A stretch of 64,000 bases of DNA from an uncultured Roseovarius sp. (lineage in GTDB: Bacteria > Pseudomonadota > Alphaproteobacteria > Rhodobacterales > Rhodobacteraceae), in assembly GCA_947499555.1 (NCBI GenBank), contig CANMOU010000002.1, positions 868,029 through 932,028 of the forward strand. The letters run 5' to 3'. Positions within the stretch are counted from its first letter, which is position 1. Every line of letters begins with the position of its first letter. The position numbers were made by a program, and so were the translations under genes. The notes beneath the pieces are model-generated. The model ran no database searches. It was not told where the DNA came from and saw nothing but the letters and a program-made list of their open reading frames with translations. Positions 7,900 through 15,339 of this stretch are shown piece by piece.

Positions 7900-9378
7900 A
7901 TGCTTGATACCACGACAAATCTTAAATCGCTTTTGAAAGACCCCGAGCTTCTGGCCGAGCGCGCCTATGGCGCGGGCGAATGGATGGACGGTGACGATGG
8001 CACGTTTGAAGTCACGAACCCCGCGCGGGGTGATGTGATCGCCAATGTGGCCGACATGAGCCGCGCGCAGGTGGCGGCTGTGATCGCGCAGGCCGAAGCG
8101 GCGCAGAAAGACTGGGCCACATGGACAGGCAAGGAACGCGCCGCGGTGCTGCGCCGTTGGTATGAGCTGATGATGGAACATGCCGACGATCTGGCGATTA
8201 TCCTGACCGCCGAACAAGGCAAACCGCTGGCCGAAGCCAAGGGCGAGATCGGTTACGGAGCAAGCTTCATCGAGTTCTTCGCTGAAGAGGCCAAGCGCAT
8301 CTACGGTGAGATGATCCCGGGCCATCAGCGTGACAAGCGCATCATGGTGATCAAACAGCCCATCGGCGTGGCGGCGTCGATCACGCCTTGGAACTTCCCC
8401 AATGCGATGATCACGCGAAAGGCCGGCCCGGCGCTTGCGGCGGGCTGTTCCTTTGTTGGGCGTCCGGCGAAAGAAACCCCGCTGTCGGCGACGGCGATGG
8501 GTGTTCTGGCCGAACGCGCTGGCATCCCGAAAGGCGTGTTCAGCATTGTGACCTCGTCGAGCTCTTCGGCCATTGGCAAGGAGTTCTGCGAGAACCCGGC
8601 TGTGCGCAAGCTGACCTTCACCGGCTCAACCGAAGTGGGGCGCATCCTGCTGCGGCAGGCGGCAGATCAGGTGATGAAATGCTCGATGGAATTGGGTGGC
8701 AACGCGCCCTTCATCGTATTTGATGATGCTGATCTGGATGCCGCCGTCGAAGGTGCCATAATGTGCAAGTTCCGTAACAACGGTCAGACTTGTGTTTGCG
8801 CCAACCGCATCTATGTGCAGGCCGGTGTCTATGACGCCTTTGCCAAAAAACTGCAGGATGCTGTTTCTAAAATGAAAATTGGCGATGGTCTGGAGGACGG
8901 CACACAGCTTGGTCCGCTGATCAATGCCGACGCAATCGATAAGGTGCAGGAACATGTCGCCGATGCCACGGCCAAAGGTGCCAAGATTTCCATGGGTGGC
9001 GGTGAGCCAATGGAAGGCGCGGGGTATTTCCTGCCGCCGACGATCCTCACAGATGTCACTCAAGACATGATGGTGAGCCAGGACGAAACCTTCGGTCCAC
9101 TTGCACCGCTCTTTAAATTTGAAGATGAAGACGCCGTAATCGAAATGGCCAATGACACGATCTTTGGTCTGGCGAGCTACTTCTATGCCAAGGATCTGAG
9201 TCGCGTCTACAAGGTGGCTGAGGCGCTGGAATACGGTATTGTCGGCGTGAACACAGGCATCATTTCGACCGAGGTAGCACCCTTTGGCGGGGTCAAGCAA
9301 TCGGGTCTTGGTCGTGAAGGCAGCCATCATGGCATCGAGGATTACCTTGAGATGAAATACGTCTGCATGAGCGTCTGA
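7900..9378 (+). CDS. gabD: NAD(P)-dependent succinate-semialdehyde dehydrogenase
   Basis: A 492-residue aldehyde dehydrogenase starting at ATG 7900 after GGGAGGA (7888-7893). Catalytic residues are E264 (MELGG) and C298 (NNGQTCVC), 34 apart as in E. coli GabD. The NAD-binding ITPWNFPNAMI segment is at about residues 162-172. The GabD-type GQTCVCANR around the catalytic Cys, with a second Cys two residues on, points to succinate semialdehyde. One oddity: the nucleotide-binding Lys that usually reads V-x-K-P-A is Arg here (FVGRPAKETP), which I believe recurs in marine relatives and may shift NAD/NADP preference. It is followed after 36 bases by the PEP-mutase-like gene, probably in one operon. 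Glutarate-semialdehyde is a possible alternative substrate. Confidence 0.82.
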   Translation: MLDTTTNLKSLLKDPELLAERAYGAGEWMDGDDGTFEVTNPARGDVIANVADMSRAQVAAVIAQAEAAQKDWATWTGKERAAVLRRWYELMMEHADDLAIILTAEQGKPLAEAKGEIGYGASFIEFFAEEAKRIYGEMIPGHQRDKRIMVIKQPIGVAASITPWNFPNAMITRKAGPALAAGCSFVGRPAKETPLSATAMGVLAERAGIPKGVFSIVTSSSSSAIGKEFCENPAVRKLTFTGSTEVGRILLRQAADQVMKCSMELGGNAPFIVFDDADLDAAVEGAIMCKFRNNGQTCVCANRIYVQAGVYDAFAKKLQDAVSKMKIGDGLEDGTQLGPLINADAIDKVQEHVADATAKGAKISMGGGEPMEGAGYFLPPTILTDVTQDMMVSQDETFGPLAPLFKFEDEDAVIEMANDTIFGLASYFYAKDLSRVYKVAEALEYGIVGVNTGIISTEVAPFGGVKQSGLGREGSHHGIEDYLEMKYVCMSV

Positions 9379-9414
9379 GCCTTCAGCTTCTGCCCCTAGG
9401 AAAGGATCAAGCCT

Positions 9415-10194
9415 ATGAAATCGCAAGCTGATCTGGCGCGTGACTTTCGCGCGCTCCACGTAAAGGGTGATCCGGTTATCCTCTACAACATCTGGGATGC
9501 GGGCAGTGCCAAGGCGGTTGCGGAGGCCGGAGCAAAGGCGATTGCAACAGGCAGTGCGCCTGTAGCTATGGCGAATGGGTACAGTGACGGTCAGGCGTTG
9601 CCGCTTGACCTTGCGCTGGCCAATATCGCCCGGATCACTGCGGCTGTGGACCTTCCGGTGTCCATGGATTTCGAAGGTGGGTATGCCCTTGATCCCGAAG
9701 CTGTGACAGCCAATTTTTCCCGTGCGGTTACAGCGGGCGCTGTTGGGTTCAATTTTGAGGACCAGATTGTGGGCGGGAATGGCCTGTATGCGACTGACGT
9801 ACAGGCCCGTCGTATCCAGGCCGTGCGGCAGGGCTGCGATACAAACGGTATCGGCGCGTTTTTGAATGCGCGGACTGATGTCTTTCTCAAGGCCTATGCG
9901 GCCAAGCAAGCGCCGACGCGAGAGATGCTTGCGGACGTCGTGGCTCGCGCGGGGACCTATGCCGACGCTGGCGCGGATGGGTTCTTTGCGCCGGGGTTGC
10001 TTGATCTGGATATGATCACCGAGCTTTGCTCGAAGGTTTCTTTGCCGGTGAACATCATCGCATTGCCTGGCGCGCCGTCAAATGCCGATTTGGCCAAGGC
10101 GGGTGTGGCGCGGATCAGCTATGGGCCAGTACCCTATCGGCAGATGTCAGCATGGCTGGCGGAACAGGCGAAAGCTGTTTTCGAAGGTAGTTAA
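9415..10194 (+). CDS. Isocitrate lyase / PEP mutase family protein
   Basis: A 259-residue TIM-barrel protein of the PEP-mutase/isocitrate-lyase superfamily (PF13714 type). Visible blocks are YNIWDAGSAKAVAEAGAKAIATGS near the N-terminus, the metal-binding region VSMDFEGGY (about 80-88), FNFEDQIVGG (about 111-120) and FLNARTDVF (about 150-158). The KKCGH loop with the catalytic cysteine of isocitrate lyase and 2-methylisocitrate lyase is absent, so it is probably not a true lyase of either; oxaloacetate decarboxylase or a C-C/P-C lyase on another small acid is possible. It probably shares a transcript with gabD. No substrate can be assigned from sequence. Confidence 0.72.
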   Translation: MKSQADLARDFRALHVKGDPVILYNIWDAGSAKAVAEAGAKAIATGSAPVAMANGYSDGQALPLDLALANIARITAAVDLPVSMDFEGGYALDPEAVTANFSRAVTAGAVGFNFEDQIVGGNGLYATDVQARRIQAVRQGCDTNGIGAFLNARTDVFLKAYAAKQAPTREMLADVVARAGTYADAGADGFFAPGLLDLDMITELCSKVSLPVNIIALPGAPSNADLAKAGVARISYGPVPYRQMSAWLAEQAKAVFEGS

Positions 10195-10260
10195 GCCAAT
10201 CCAAATAAAATATCTGAGTGCCGCCAAGGATTGACCTCTGGCGCGCGTCCAACAATCGTG

Positions 10261-10803
10261 ATGCGCATGGAAGTGACGGATGAAAGCCTTGCAAGGGCGG
10301 CGGCGGAAGGGGACGCGGAGGCGTTTACGACCCTCCTGCAGCGCCATTATGAAGGCGTCTTTCGATTGGCGTTTCGTCTGACCGGTGCGCAGGCGGAGGC
10401 CGAAGATCTGACACAGGATGTCTGTGCGGCTTTGCCCGCGAAACTGCAGGGATTTCAAGGTACTGCACGATTTACCACCTGGCTTTATCGGGTGGTTGTG
10501 AATGCGGCGCATGACCGTCGTCGTCGCAGTGCGACGCGGGCAAAATACGCTGAAGGTTGGGGCGACTGGGAGGTGGATCGCCGGGCGTCTGATGCCGAAG
10601 CAGCGGAGGCGCTGGATTGGCTGACGCAGGCCATGCGCGCCTTGCCAGAGGATTTACGAGATACGCTGGCCCTGGTGCTGGATGACATGAGCCATGCCGA
10701 GGCTGGTGAGGTTCTCGGTGTTTCTGCTGGCACTGTAAGCTGGCGCATCTCGGAGGCAAAGAAACATCTGCGCGCGCTGCGCGAGAATGAGGAAAGCTCA
10801 TGA
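10261..10803 (+). CDS. ECF-type RNA polymerase sigma factor
   Basis: A 180-residue two-domain sigma-70 family protein. Region 2 (FRLAFRLTGAQAEAEDLTQDV with a downstream FTTWLYRVVVNAAHDRRRR) binds the -10 element and core enzyme; region 4 near the C-terminus (LPEDLRDTLALV, then AEAGEVLGVSAGTVSWRISEAKKHLR) is the helix-turn-helix for the -35 element. The start is taken as ATG 10261; ATG 10267 is equally possible and no clear ribosome site separates them. The stop overlaps the next gene by four bases (ATGA), so sigma factor and vWA protein are made together. That is the usual place for an anti-sigma factor, but no classic anti-sigma gene is present. Confidence 0.85.
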   Translation: MRMEVTDESLARAAAEGDAEAFTTLLQRHYEGVFRLAFRLTGAQAEAEDLTQDVCAALPAKLQGFQGTARFTTWLYRVVVNAAHDRRRRSATRAKYAEGWGDWEVDRRASDAEAAEALDWLTQAMRALPEDLRDTLALVLDDMSHAEAGEVLGVSAGTVSWRISEAKKHLRALRENEESS

Positions 10804-12809
10804 GTGATGATCTTGATGACCTGAAGGCGGCGATGCAGGCTGCGACACCACGCCCGGACGCGGCACGCAAGGCCGAGGATATTGCCCTTGCGCGGAAAAA
10901 CCTTGCAGCGCTCCAAGAAACGCAGGCTGCTGCGCGTCAAACCTCTGAACGCCCCAGACCGGGGCTGATCAGAGGAGTGATGGATATGATCATGCGGATG
11001 AACACGCGCGGGGCGCTGACGGCAACCACGGCTTTGGTGGCGCTTGGATTGGTGGCGGTGGTGCCGGATTGGCAGAACGCGCCGCGCCTTGATGGGCCCC
11101 AGCCGGTGGTGTTGGAGTCGGATGGTGCGCGTGAGGAGCGCAGTGATGACCGGGCGCGCGATGCATTTGTCGAGGAGGTCGCGCCGGAGATTGTCGCGGA
11201 GCCTGTACCCGTAGAACGCCTCGAGTCTGAGATTGCGCAAGAGGCACTGAGCGCGCCTGCGCCGCAATCGAGCGCGACGTTGAAACGAGAGCAGGCACCG
11301 GCGGACGGGATCATGCTTGGCGGGCAGGTGCAAGGGTTTGATGCGGAGCAAATTGAGCGTCGAAGTCTGGTTGTACCTCTTCCGCCGCAGAATGATGATA
11401 TCTACATTCAACCTGAAGCCAACACCGAGGCCTTTCCCGATGCCGACCCGAATCCATTGAAGGTCACGGCCGAGGAACCGGTTTCGACCTTTTCCATTGA
11501 CGTGGACACGGCCTCTTATGCTGTTGTCCGGTCGTCCTTGATGGCAGGGCAGTTGCCACCGAAAGAGTCGGTGCGCATCGAGGAGCTGGTGAACTACTTC
11601 CCCTATGACTATGCCGCACCTGAAGGTGACGTTCCGTTTCAGCCGACCGTGACGGTGACGGGAACGCCATGGAACGCTGATACGCAGCTGGTGCATATTG
11701 CGATCCAGGGGGAAAACAAATCCTTAACAGAGCGGCCCCCGCTCAACCTGGTGTTCCTGATTGACACGTCCGGGTCGATGAACTCTGCGGCGAAGCTTCC
11801 GCTTTTGAAGCAATCTTTGGCACTTATGCTGCCGGAACTGACCGCGCAGGACAGTGTTGCGATTGTCACCTATGCCGGTAGCGCGGGGCAGGTTCTGGAG
11901 CCGACACCGGCCACCGAACGGGCGCAGATTCTGGCCGCGCTCGACCGGCTGGATGCGGGTGGATCGACGGCAGGACAGGCCGGATTGCAGCAGGCCTATG
12001 CGGTGGCCGAAAGCATGGCGGCAGACGGCGAAGTCACCCGTGTTCTGCTGGCCACGGATGGGGATTTCAACGTGGGTCTGTCGGACCCGGAAGCGCTCAA
12101 AGACTTTATCGCGGAGAAGCGTGAGAGTGGCACATACCTGTCTGTTCTGGGCTTTGGCCGGGGCAATCTGGATGATGCGACGATGCAGGCGCTGGCGCAG
12201 AACGGCAATGGGCAGGCGGCCTATATCGACACGCTCAGTGAGGCACAGAAGGTGCTGGTGGATCAGCTCTCTGGTGCACTTTATCCCATTGCGAATGATG
12301 TGAAAATCCAGGTGGAGTTCAACCCCGCGGCGGTCGCGGAATATCGTCTGATTGGCTATGAGACGCGGGTTTTGCAGCGTGAGGATTTCAACAATGACAA
12401 GGTGGATGCCGGCGACATTGGCGCGGGTCATCAGGTGACCGCGCTTTATGAAATCACGCCGGTGGGCTCACCTGCGCGGCTCACGGATCCGTTGCGTTAT
12501 GGTGAGGCGGAATTGGCGGGAGATGTTAGCGAGTTGGGCTTTCTCAAGCTGCGCTATAAGGCGCCGGGTGAGAGCGAGAGCAATCTCATTGAGCGACCGA
12601 TTGTGCCGGGCAGCTCGGCCAGTGCCGATATGCAGTTTGCCGCCGCGATTGCTGGCTTTGGGCAGCTTTTGCGGGGTGAGGCGTACTTGGGTGATTGGGC
12701 GTATGAGGATGCCATTGCGCTGGCCAATGCGGCGCGAGGTGAGGATGCGTTTGGGTACCGGGCAGAAGCCGTGCAACTGATGCGGTTGGCGCAGAGTTTG
12801 CAGCGATAA
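10800..12809 (+). CDS. Membrane von Willebrand factor A protein (YfbK-like)
   Basis: A 669-residue protein overlapping the sigma gene by four bases. The first 70 residues are charged and cytoplasmic, residues about 71-88 form one membrane helix (GALTATTALVALGLVAVV), and the rest should be periplasmic. After an acidic, proline-rich linker comes a vWF-type-A N-terminal domain (STFSIDVDTASYAVVRSSL, region about 225-245) and the vWA domain with MIDAS motif DTSGSM at residues 322-327, followed by a YfbK-type C-terminal domain. vWA domains bind metal and mediate protein contacts. Function is unknown; the short cytoplasmic tail, made together with an ECF sigma factor, could act as an anti-sigma element. 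Confidence 0.8.
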   Translation: MSDDLDDLKAAMQAATPRPDAARKAEDIALARKNLAALQETQAAARQTSERPRPGLIRGVMDMIMRMNTRGALTATTALVALGLVAVVPDWQNAPRLDGPQPVVLESDGAREERSDDRARDAFVEEVAPEIVAEPVPVERLESEIAQEALSAPAPQSSATLKREQAPADGIMLGGQVQGFDAEQIERRSLVVPLPPQNDDIYIQPEANTEAFPDADPNPLKVTAEEPVSTFSIDVDTASYAVVRSSLMAGQLPPKESVRIEELVNYFPYDYAAPEGDVPFQPTVTVTGTPWNADTQLVHIAIQGENKSLTERPPLNLVFLIDTSGSMNSAAKLPLLKQSLALMLPELTAQDSVAIVTYAGSAGQVLEPTPATERAQILAALDRLDAGGSTAGQAGLQQAYAVAESMAADGEVTRVLLATDGDFNVGLSDPEALKDFIAEKRESGTYLSVLGFGRGNLDDATMQALAQNGNGQAAYIDTLSEAQKVLVDQLSGALYPIANDVKIQVEFNPAAVAEYRLIGYETRVLQREDFNNDKVDAGDIGAGHQVTALYEITPVGSPARLTDPLRYGEAELAGDVSELGFLKLRYKAPGESESNLIERPIVPGSSASADMQFAAAIAGFGQLLRGEAYLGDWAYEDAIALANAARGEDAFGYRAEAVQLMRLAQSLQR

Positions 12810-12863
12810 GCCCAAATACGCGCGAATCATGGTTAACAGGCTGATTTGGCGGGATTTCGGGCT

Positions 12864-12907
12864 TTCGGTATTACGTCGGTATTACGTCGGTATCGCGTCG
12901 GTATTTT
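12864..12907. repeat. 11-bp tandem repeat, four units
   Basis: Four consecutive copies of an 11-base unit with consensus GTCGGTATTAC: 12864-12874 (TTCGGTATTAC), 12875-12885 (exact), 12886-12896 (GTCGGTATCGC) and 12897-12907 (GTCGGTATTTT). The 11-bp spacing keeps every unit on the same helix face, as in an array of protein-binding sites, but no role is known. It lies downstream of the vWA gene. Confidence 0.75.
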
Positions 12908-12959
12908 TTCGCAGTCGATGGGCGTGACTTGCCCGGTTAACGGGGCGCTCGGTGCTTCT

Positions 12960-13001
12960 AAGACAAAATAAAGCGCCCCGTGGAATGCTCCCGGGGCGCT
13001 T
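12960..13001 (-). terminator. Intrinsic terminator of the hsp20 gene
   Basis: Inverted repeat AAGCGCCCCG (12971-12980) and CGGGGCGCTT (12992-13001), followed on the minus strand by TATTTTGTCTT. It lies just downstream of the hsp20 stop at 13033, reading in the same direction. Confidence 0.75.
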
Positions 13002-13032
13002 CAGAATTTCTAAGGCGTGTTGTGGCCGAGGC

Positions 13033-13500
13033 TTAGTTGACCGCTTTGGCGTCCACTACATCCTTGGTCACAGCATTGCCGCGGGCAATCTCGATCTGAC
13101 GCGGTTTGAGGGCTTCGGGCACCTCGCGGACGAGATCGATATGCAGCATGCCGTCGGCATGGCTTGCGCCATTGACGCGGACATGATCGGCAAGCTGGAA
13201 CTTGCGTTCAAACGCGCGCGTCGCGATGCCGCGATGCAGGTAGGTGCGTTCGCTTTCATCCTCGGACTTGCGGGCCGAGACGATCAATGCATGTTCGCGG
13301 ACCTCGACAGAGAGATCTTCATCGGCAAACCCCGCGACTGCGATCGAAATACGATACGCATCATCAGCGGTTTTCTCGATGTTGTAAGGCGGATAGGTGG
13401 GTTGGTTGACATCGCCGGACAAAACACGGTCCATCATGTCAGCGATTTGGTCAAAACCAATGGATGCGCGGTATAGTGGCGCAAGATCAAAGTTTCGCAT
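13033..13500 (-). CDS. Small heat-shock protein, Hsp20/IbpA type
   Basis: A 155-residue chaperone of the alpha-crystallin family. The N-terminus RNFDLAPLYRASIGFDQIADMMDRV is IbpA-like, and the alpha-crystallin domain runs from about residue 38 (YPPYNIEK) to 130, with VAGFADEDLSVEV and a late HADGMLHIDLVREVPE. The usual C-terminal I-x-I motif is represented by RQIEIA. Such proteins hold unfolded clients as large oligomers. The start at ATG 13500 follows GGAGGA. The control region is clear: an RpoH-type promoter about 100 bp upstream and a leader that can fold the ribosome site into a ROSE-type hairpin, so both transcription and translation should respond to heat. Confidence 0.9.
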   Translation of the reverse strand: MRNFDLAPLYRASIGFDQIADMMDRVLSGDVNQPTYPPYNIEKTADDAYRISIAVAGFADEDLSVEVREHALIVSARKSEDESERTYLHRGIATRAFERKFQLADHVRVNGASHADGMLHIDLVREVPEALKPRQIEIARGNAVTKDVVDAKAVN

Positions 13501-13590
13501 GGGTCATCCTCCATTGAGCGATAACGATATGTTTTTGCCTTCCCTTATGGGACAGGCAGACAGGCCCAACCCGCATTGCGGCGTCGGACA
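13501..13590 (-). promoter_or_regulatory. ROSE-like RNA thermometer in the hsp20 leader
   Basis: The roughly 90-nt leader (minus strand) can form successive hairpins: CCGC-AAT-GCGG, CCC-ATAA-GGG, and a last one pairing AUCGCUC (13516-13522) with GGAGGAU (13506-13512) across a 3-nt loop. The last hairpin hides the Shine-Dalgarno and contains UCGCU, matching the U(U/C)GCU anti-SD motif of ROSE elements, including the expected G opposite G. This element class controls ibpA-like genes in many proteobacteria. Assignment is by motif and hand folding only. Confidence 0.6.
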
Positions 13591-13596
13591 TCCCTT

Positions 13597-13625
13597 ATGT
13601 GGGGCGTCAAATTTGCGGTTTCAAG
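13597..13625 (-). promoter_or_regulatory. RpoH (sigma-32) type heat-shock promoter for hsp20
   Basis: On the minus strand CTTGAAA (13619-13625), a 14-base spacer and CCCCACAT (13597-13604). This is close to the sigma-32 consensus CTTGAAA-N13-15-CCCCATNT, and it sits at the right distance for a 90-nt leader. Confidence 0.8.
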
Positions 13626-13646
13626 AGGGTACGAAATCTATGTAAA

Positions 13647-14465
13647 TCAGGGTTTTGCGAATTTTGCACCCGACGCACCACCGCCTTGTCCGACGCGGAC
13701 GCGCTTGTGCGCCTGAGGTTCTGTCTGGGCAGGTGGGGCGCTGCGCAGCTTGCTTTTGAGCGCGCTCAGAACCGGGGGCAGGTGCATGCCGTAGGCCGTG
13801 GTGCTGCCGTCTGGATTTTTTGACCCGCCCACCACCAGCGATACGATCTGTGCACGGTAGGCGCCATCGGTGAAGACCGGTGCGCCGGAGGAGCCGAAGG
13901 TGACGTTGCAATCGAACGAAACCAGACCTTGTTGTCGCCAAAGAATGTTGCATTCGCGCTGACGAGAGGGGGCTCGATCGCGGCTCTGGCCGTAGGATAC
14001 GACGCTGAGCTTGTCGCCCGGCCGGGGGTTTTCATAAGGCACGAACGGCCCGGCGACGGCGGTCGGGATCGCCTCTGTCAATTCCAGCAGGGCGGCATCG
14101 GTGCGGATGTTGTCAATTGTCATGCCGACACCCGGAGTGTAGCCGTCGGCGACAACGAAACGTCCAACGCTGCGCGTGGCGATTGCCGTGCCATTGCTGA
14201 GACCGGCCCGGAATTGCAGGGACGAGGCGTCGCGCCTTTTGCCGGTGTGATCGAAGACGCAATGAGCCGCTGTCAGGACGAGGTTGCTGGCCACCAGCGA
14301 GCCCGTGCAATAACCGCCATCGGCGATGTCGACTCGGCCCACGGCCTCCCATCCGAATAGATCATCGCGGTCGGTGAGTTTGGTCAGACTATCGGCTTGC
14401 GCCGAGAGCGTGGTCACGCCAAGCGCTAGTAGGAAGAGCGCGGATATGGCGCGCAGCGAGATCAT
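13647..14465 (-). CDS. Secreted trypsin-like serine protease (second of a tandem pair)
   Basis: A 272-residue S1-family protease with a Sec signal peptide (SALFLLALGVTTLSAQA, residues about 9-25). The catalytic triad is visible: His in LTAAHC (about 68-73), Asp in RTDAALLEL (about 121-129) and Ser in FGSSGAPVF (about 197-205). It is a diverged homologue of the upstream gene, with which it overlaps by four bases (ATGA), so the two are co-translated. Both proteins end in a short conserved tail, here GAKFAKP. Periplasmic or secreted location is expected; the substrate is unknown. Confidence 0.85.
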   Translation of the reverse strand: MISLRAISALFLLALGVTTLSAQADSLTKLTDRDDLFGWEAVGRVDIADGGYCTGSLVASNLVLTAAHCVFDHTGKRRDASSLQFRAGLSNGTAIATRSVGRFVVADGYTPGVGMTIDNIRTDAALLELTEAIPTAVAGPFVPYENPRPGDKLSVVSYGQSRDRAPSRQRECNILWRQQGLVSFDCNVTFGSSGAPVFTDGAYRAQIVSLVVGGSKNPDGSTTAYGMHLPPVLSALKSKLRSAPPAQTEPQAHKRVRVGQGGGASGAKFAKP

Positions 14466-15280
14466 TCTGACTGCGGCTTGGGACGGGCAAACTTGGCGCC
14501 GGTGTCGCGGCCCGACCCGTTGGAAAAGAAGCTCTTGCGCGGCTGAACCTCAAGGCGCTTGGTGGCGCGAAGTTCCTGGCGCATGTTCTCAAGCGGTGTC
14601 TGCAAATGTGCGCCGAGCGCGACCTTCTCGCCATCCACTTCGGCCATGGCCGAGACGACGGAAACAACCCGGGGTGTGCCATCGACAATGGAGAACACCG
14701 GTGCGCCCGATGAGCCGTAATTCACGTCGCAGGACATGACCAGAACGCCATTTTGGCGCGCGAGTACTTCGCACACTTCCTGTAGAGACGGTGCCTCGGA
14801 CCGGTCGCGCGCATAGCTTACCACTCCGATCTGATCGCCCTTCTTGGGGCGTTCATCGGTGCGGAATGGCACGACGCCGGATTTTGAAATGGGATGCTGA
14901 AGTTCGAGCAAGGCGATGTCATTTTTCACGCGATGCGCTTCGACATCGGTGGAAAAGGCATAATCCGGATGCATGACTGCGCGCCGCACGCCGCGATAGG
15001 CCGAGGCGCGGCCATTGCGCCAGCCGGCCAGAAACTGGATCTGCGAGATGTCGACGGCCTTGCCGGTATGCTTGTTGTAAAGGCAATGCGCCGCGGTCAG
15101 CACCAGGTCGGGCTCAATAAGCGCACCGGTGCAGAACCCCTCGCCGTCGATATCGAGACGTCCTACGCCCTCCCAAAGGCGCGTGTCGTCGCCGGTGTCC
15201 AGACGTTTGAGTGCGCCTTCGTCAGCAAGCGCGGCTGTTGAGGCCAAGCCAAGCCAGGCCAATACCAATAACTTACGCAA
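14462..15280 (-). CDS. Secreted trypsin-like serine protease (first of a tandem pair)
   Basis: A 272-residue S1-family protease with signal peptide (RKLLVLAWLGLASTAALA, residues 2-19). Triad positions: His in LTAAHC (about 62-67), Asp in KNDIALLEL (about 119-127), Ser in YGSSGAPVF (about 188-196). GFCTGALIEPDLV before the His motif is the standard S1 disulfide region. It is followed by a paralogue with a 4-nt overlap; the two share length, domain plan and the C-terminal GAKFA-R/K-P motif. It starts 59 bases downstream of glcF on the same strand with no obvious terminator between, so read-through is possible. Confidence 0.85.
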   Translation of the reverse strand: MRKLLVLAWLGLASTAALADEGALKRLDTGDDTRLWEGVGRLDIDGEGFCTGALIEPDLVLTAAHCLYNKHTGKAVDISQIQFLAGWRNGRASAYRGVRRAVMHPDYAFSTDVEAHRVKNDIALLELQHPISKSGVVPFRTDERPKKGDQIGVVSYARDRSEAPSLQEVCEVLARQNGVLVMSCDVNYGSSGAPVFSIVDGTPRVVSVVSAMAEVDGEKVALGAHLQTPLENMRQELRATKRLEVQPRKSFFSNGSGRDTGAKFARPKPQSE

Positions 15281-15339
15281 ACCCTTACCTCCTACTTCGA
15301 CTTGGGCTTACGCGTGTTTTAGGGCAAAATTAGGGCCTT

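Noticed and set aside
8626-9909. A 427-codon open frame on the minus strand
   Set aside because: Antisense to the SSADH and PEP-mutase-like genes, whose motifs and ribosome sites are clear.
10485-11696. A 403-codon open frame on the minus strand
   Set aside because: Antisense to the sigma factor and vWA genes; Arg/His-rich with no domain.
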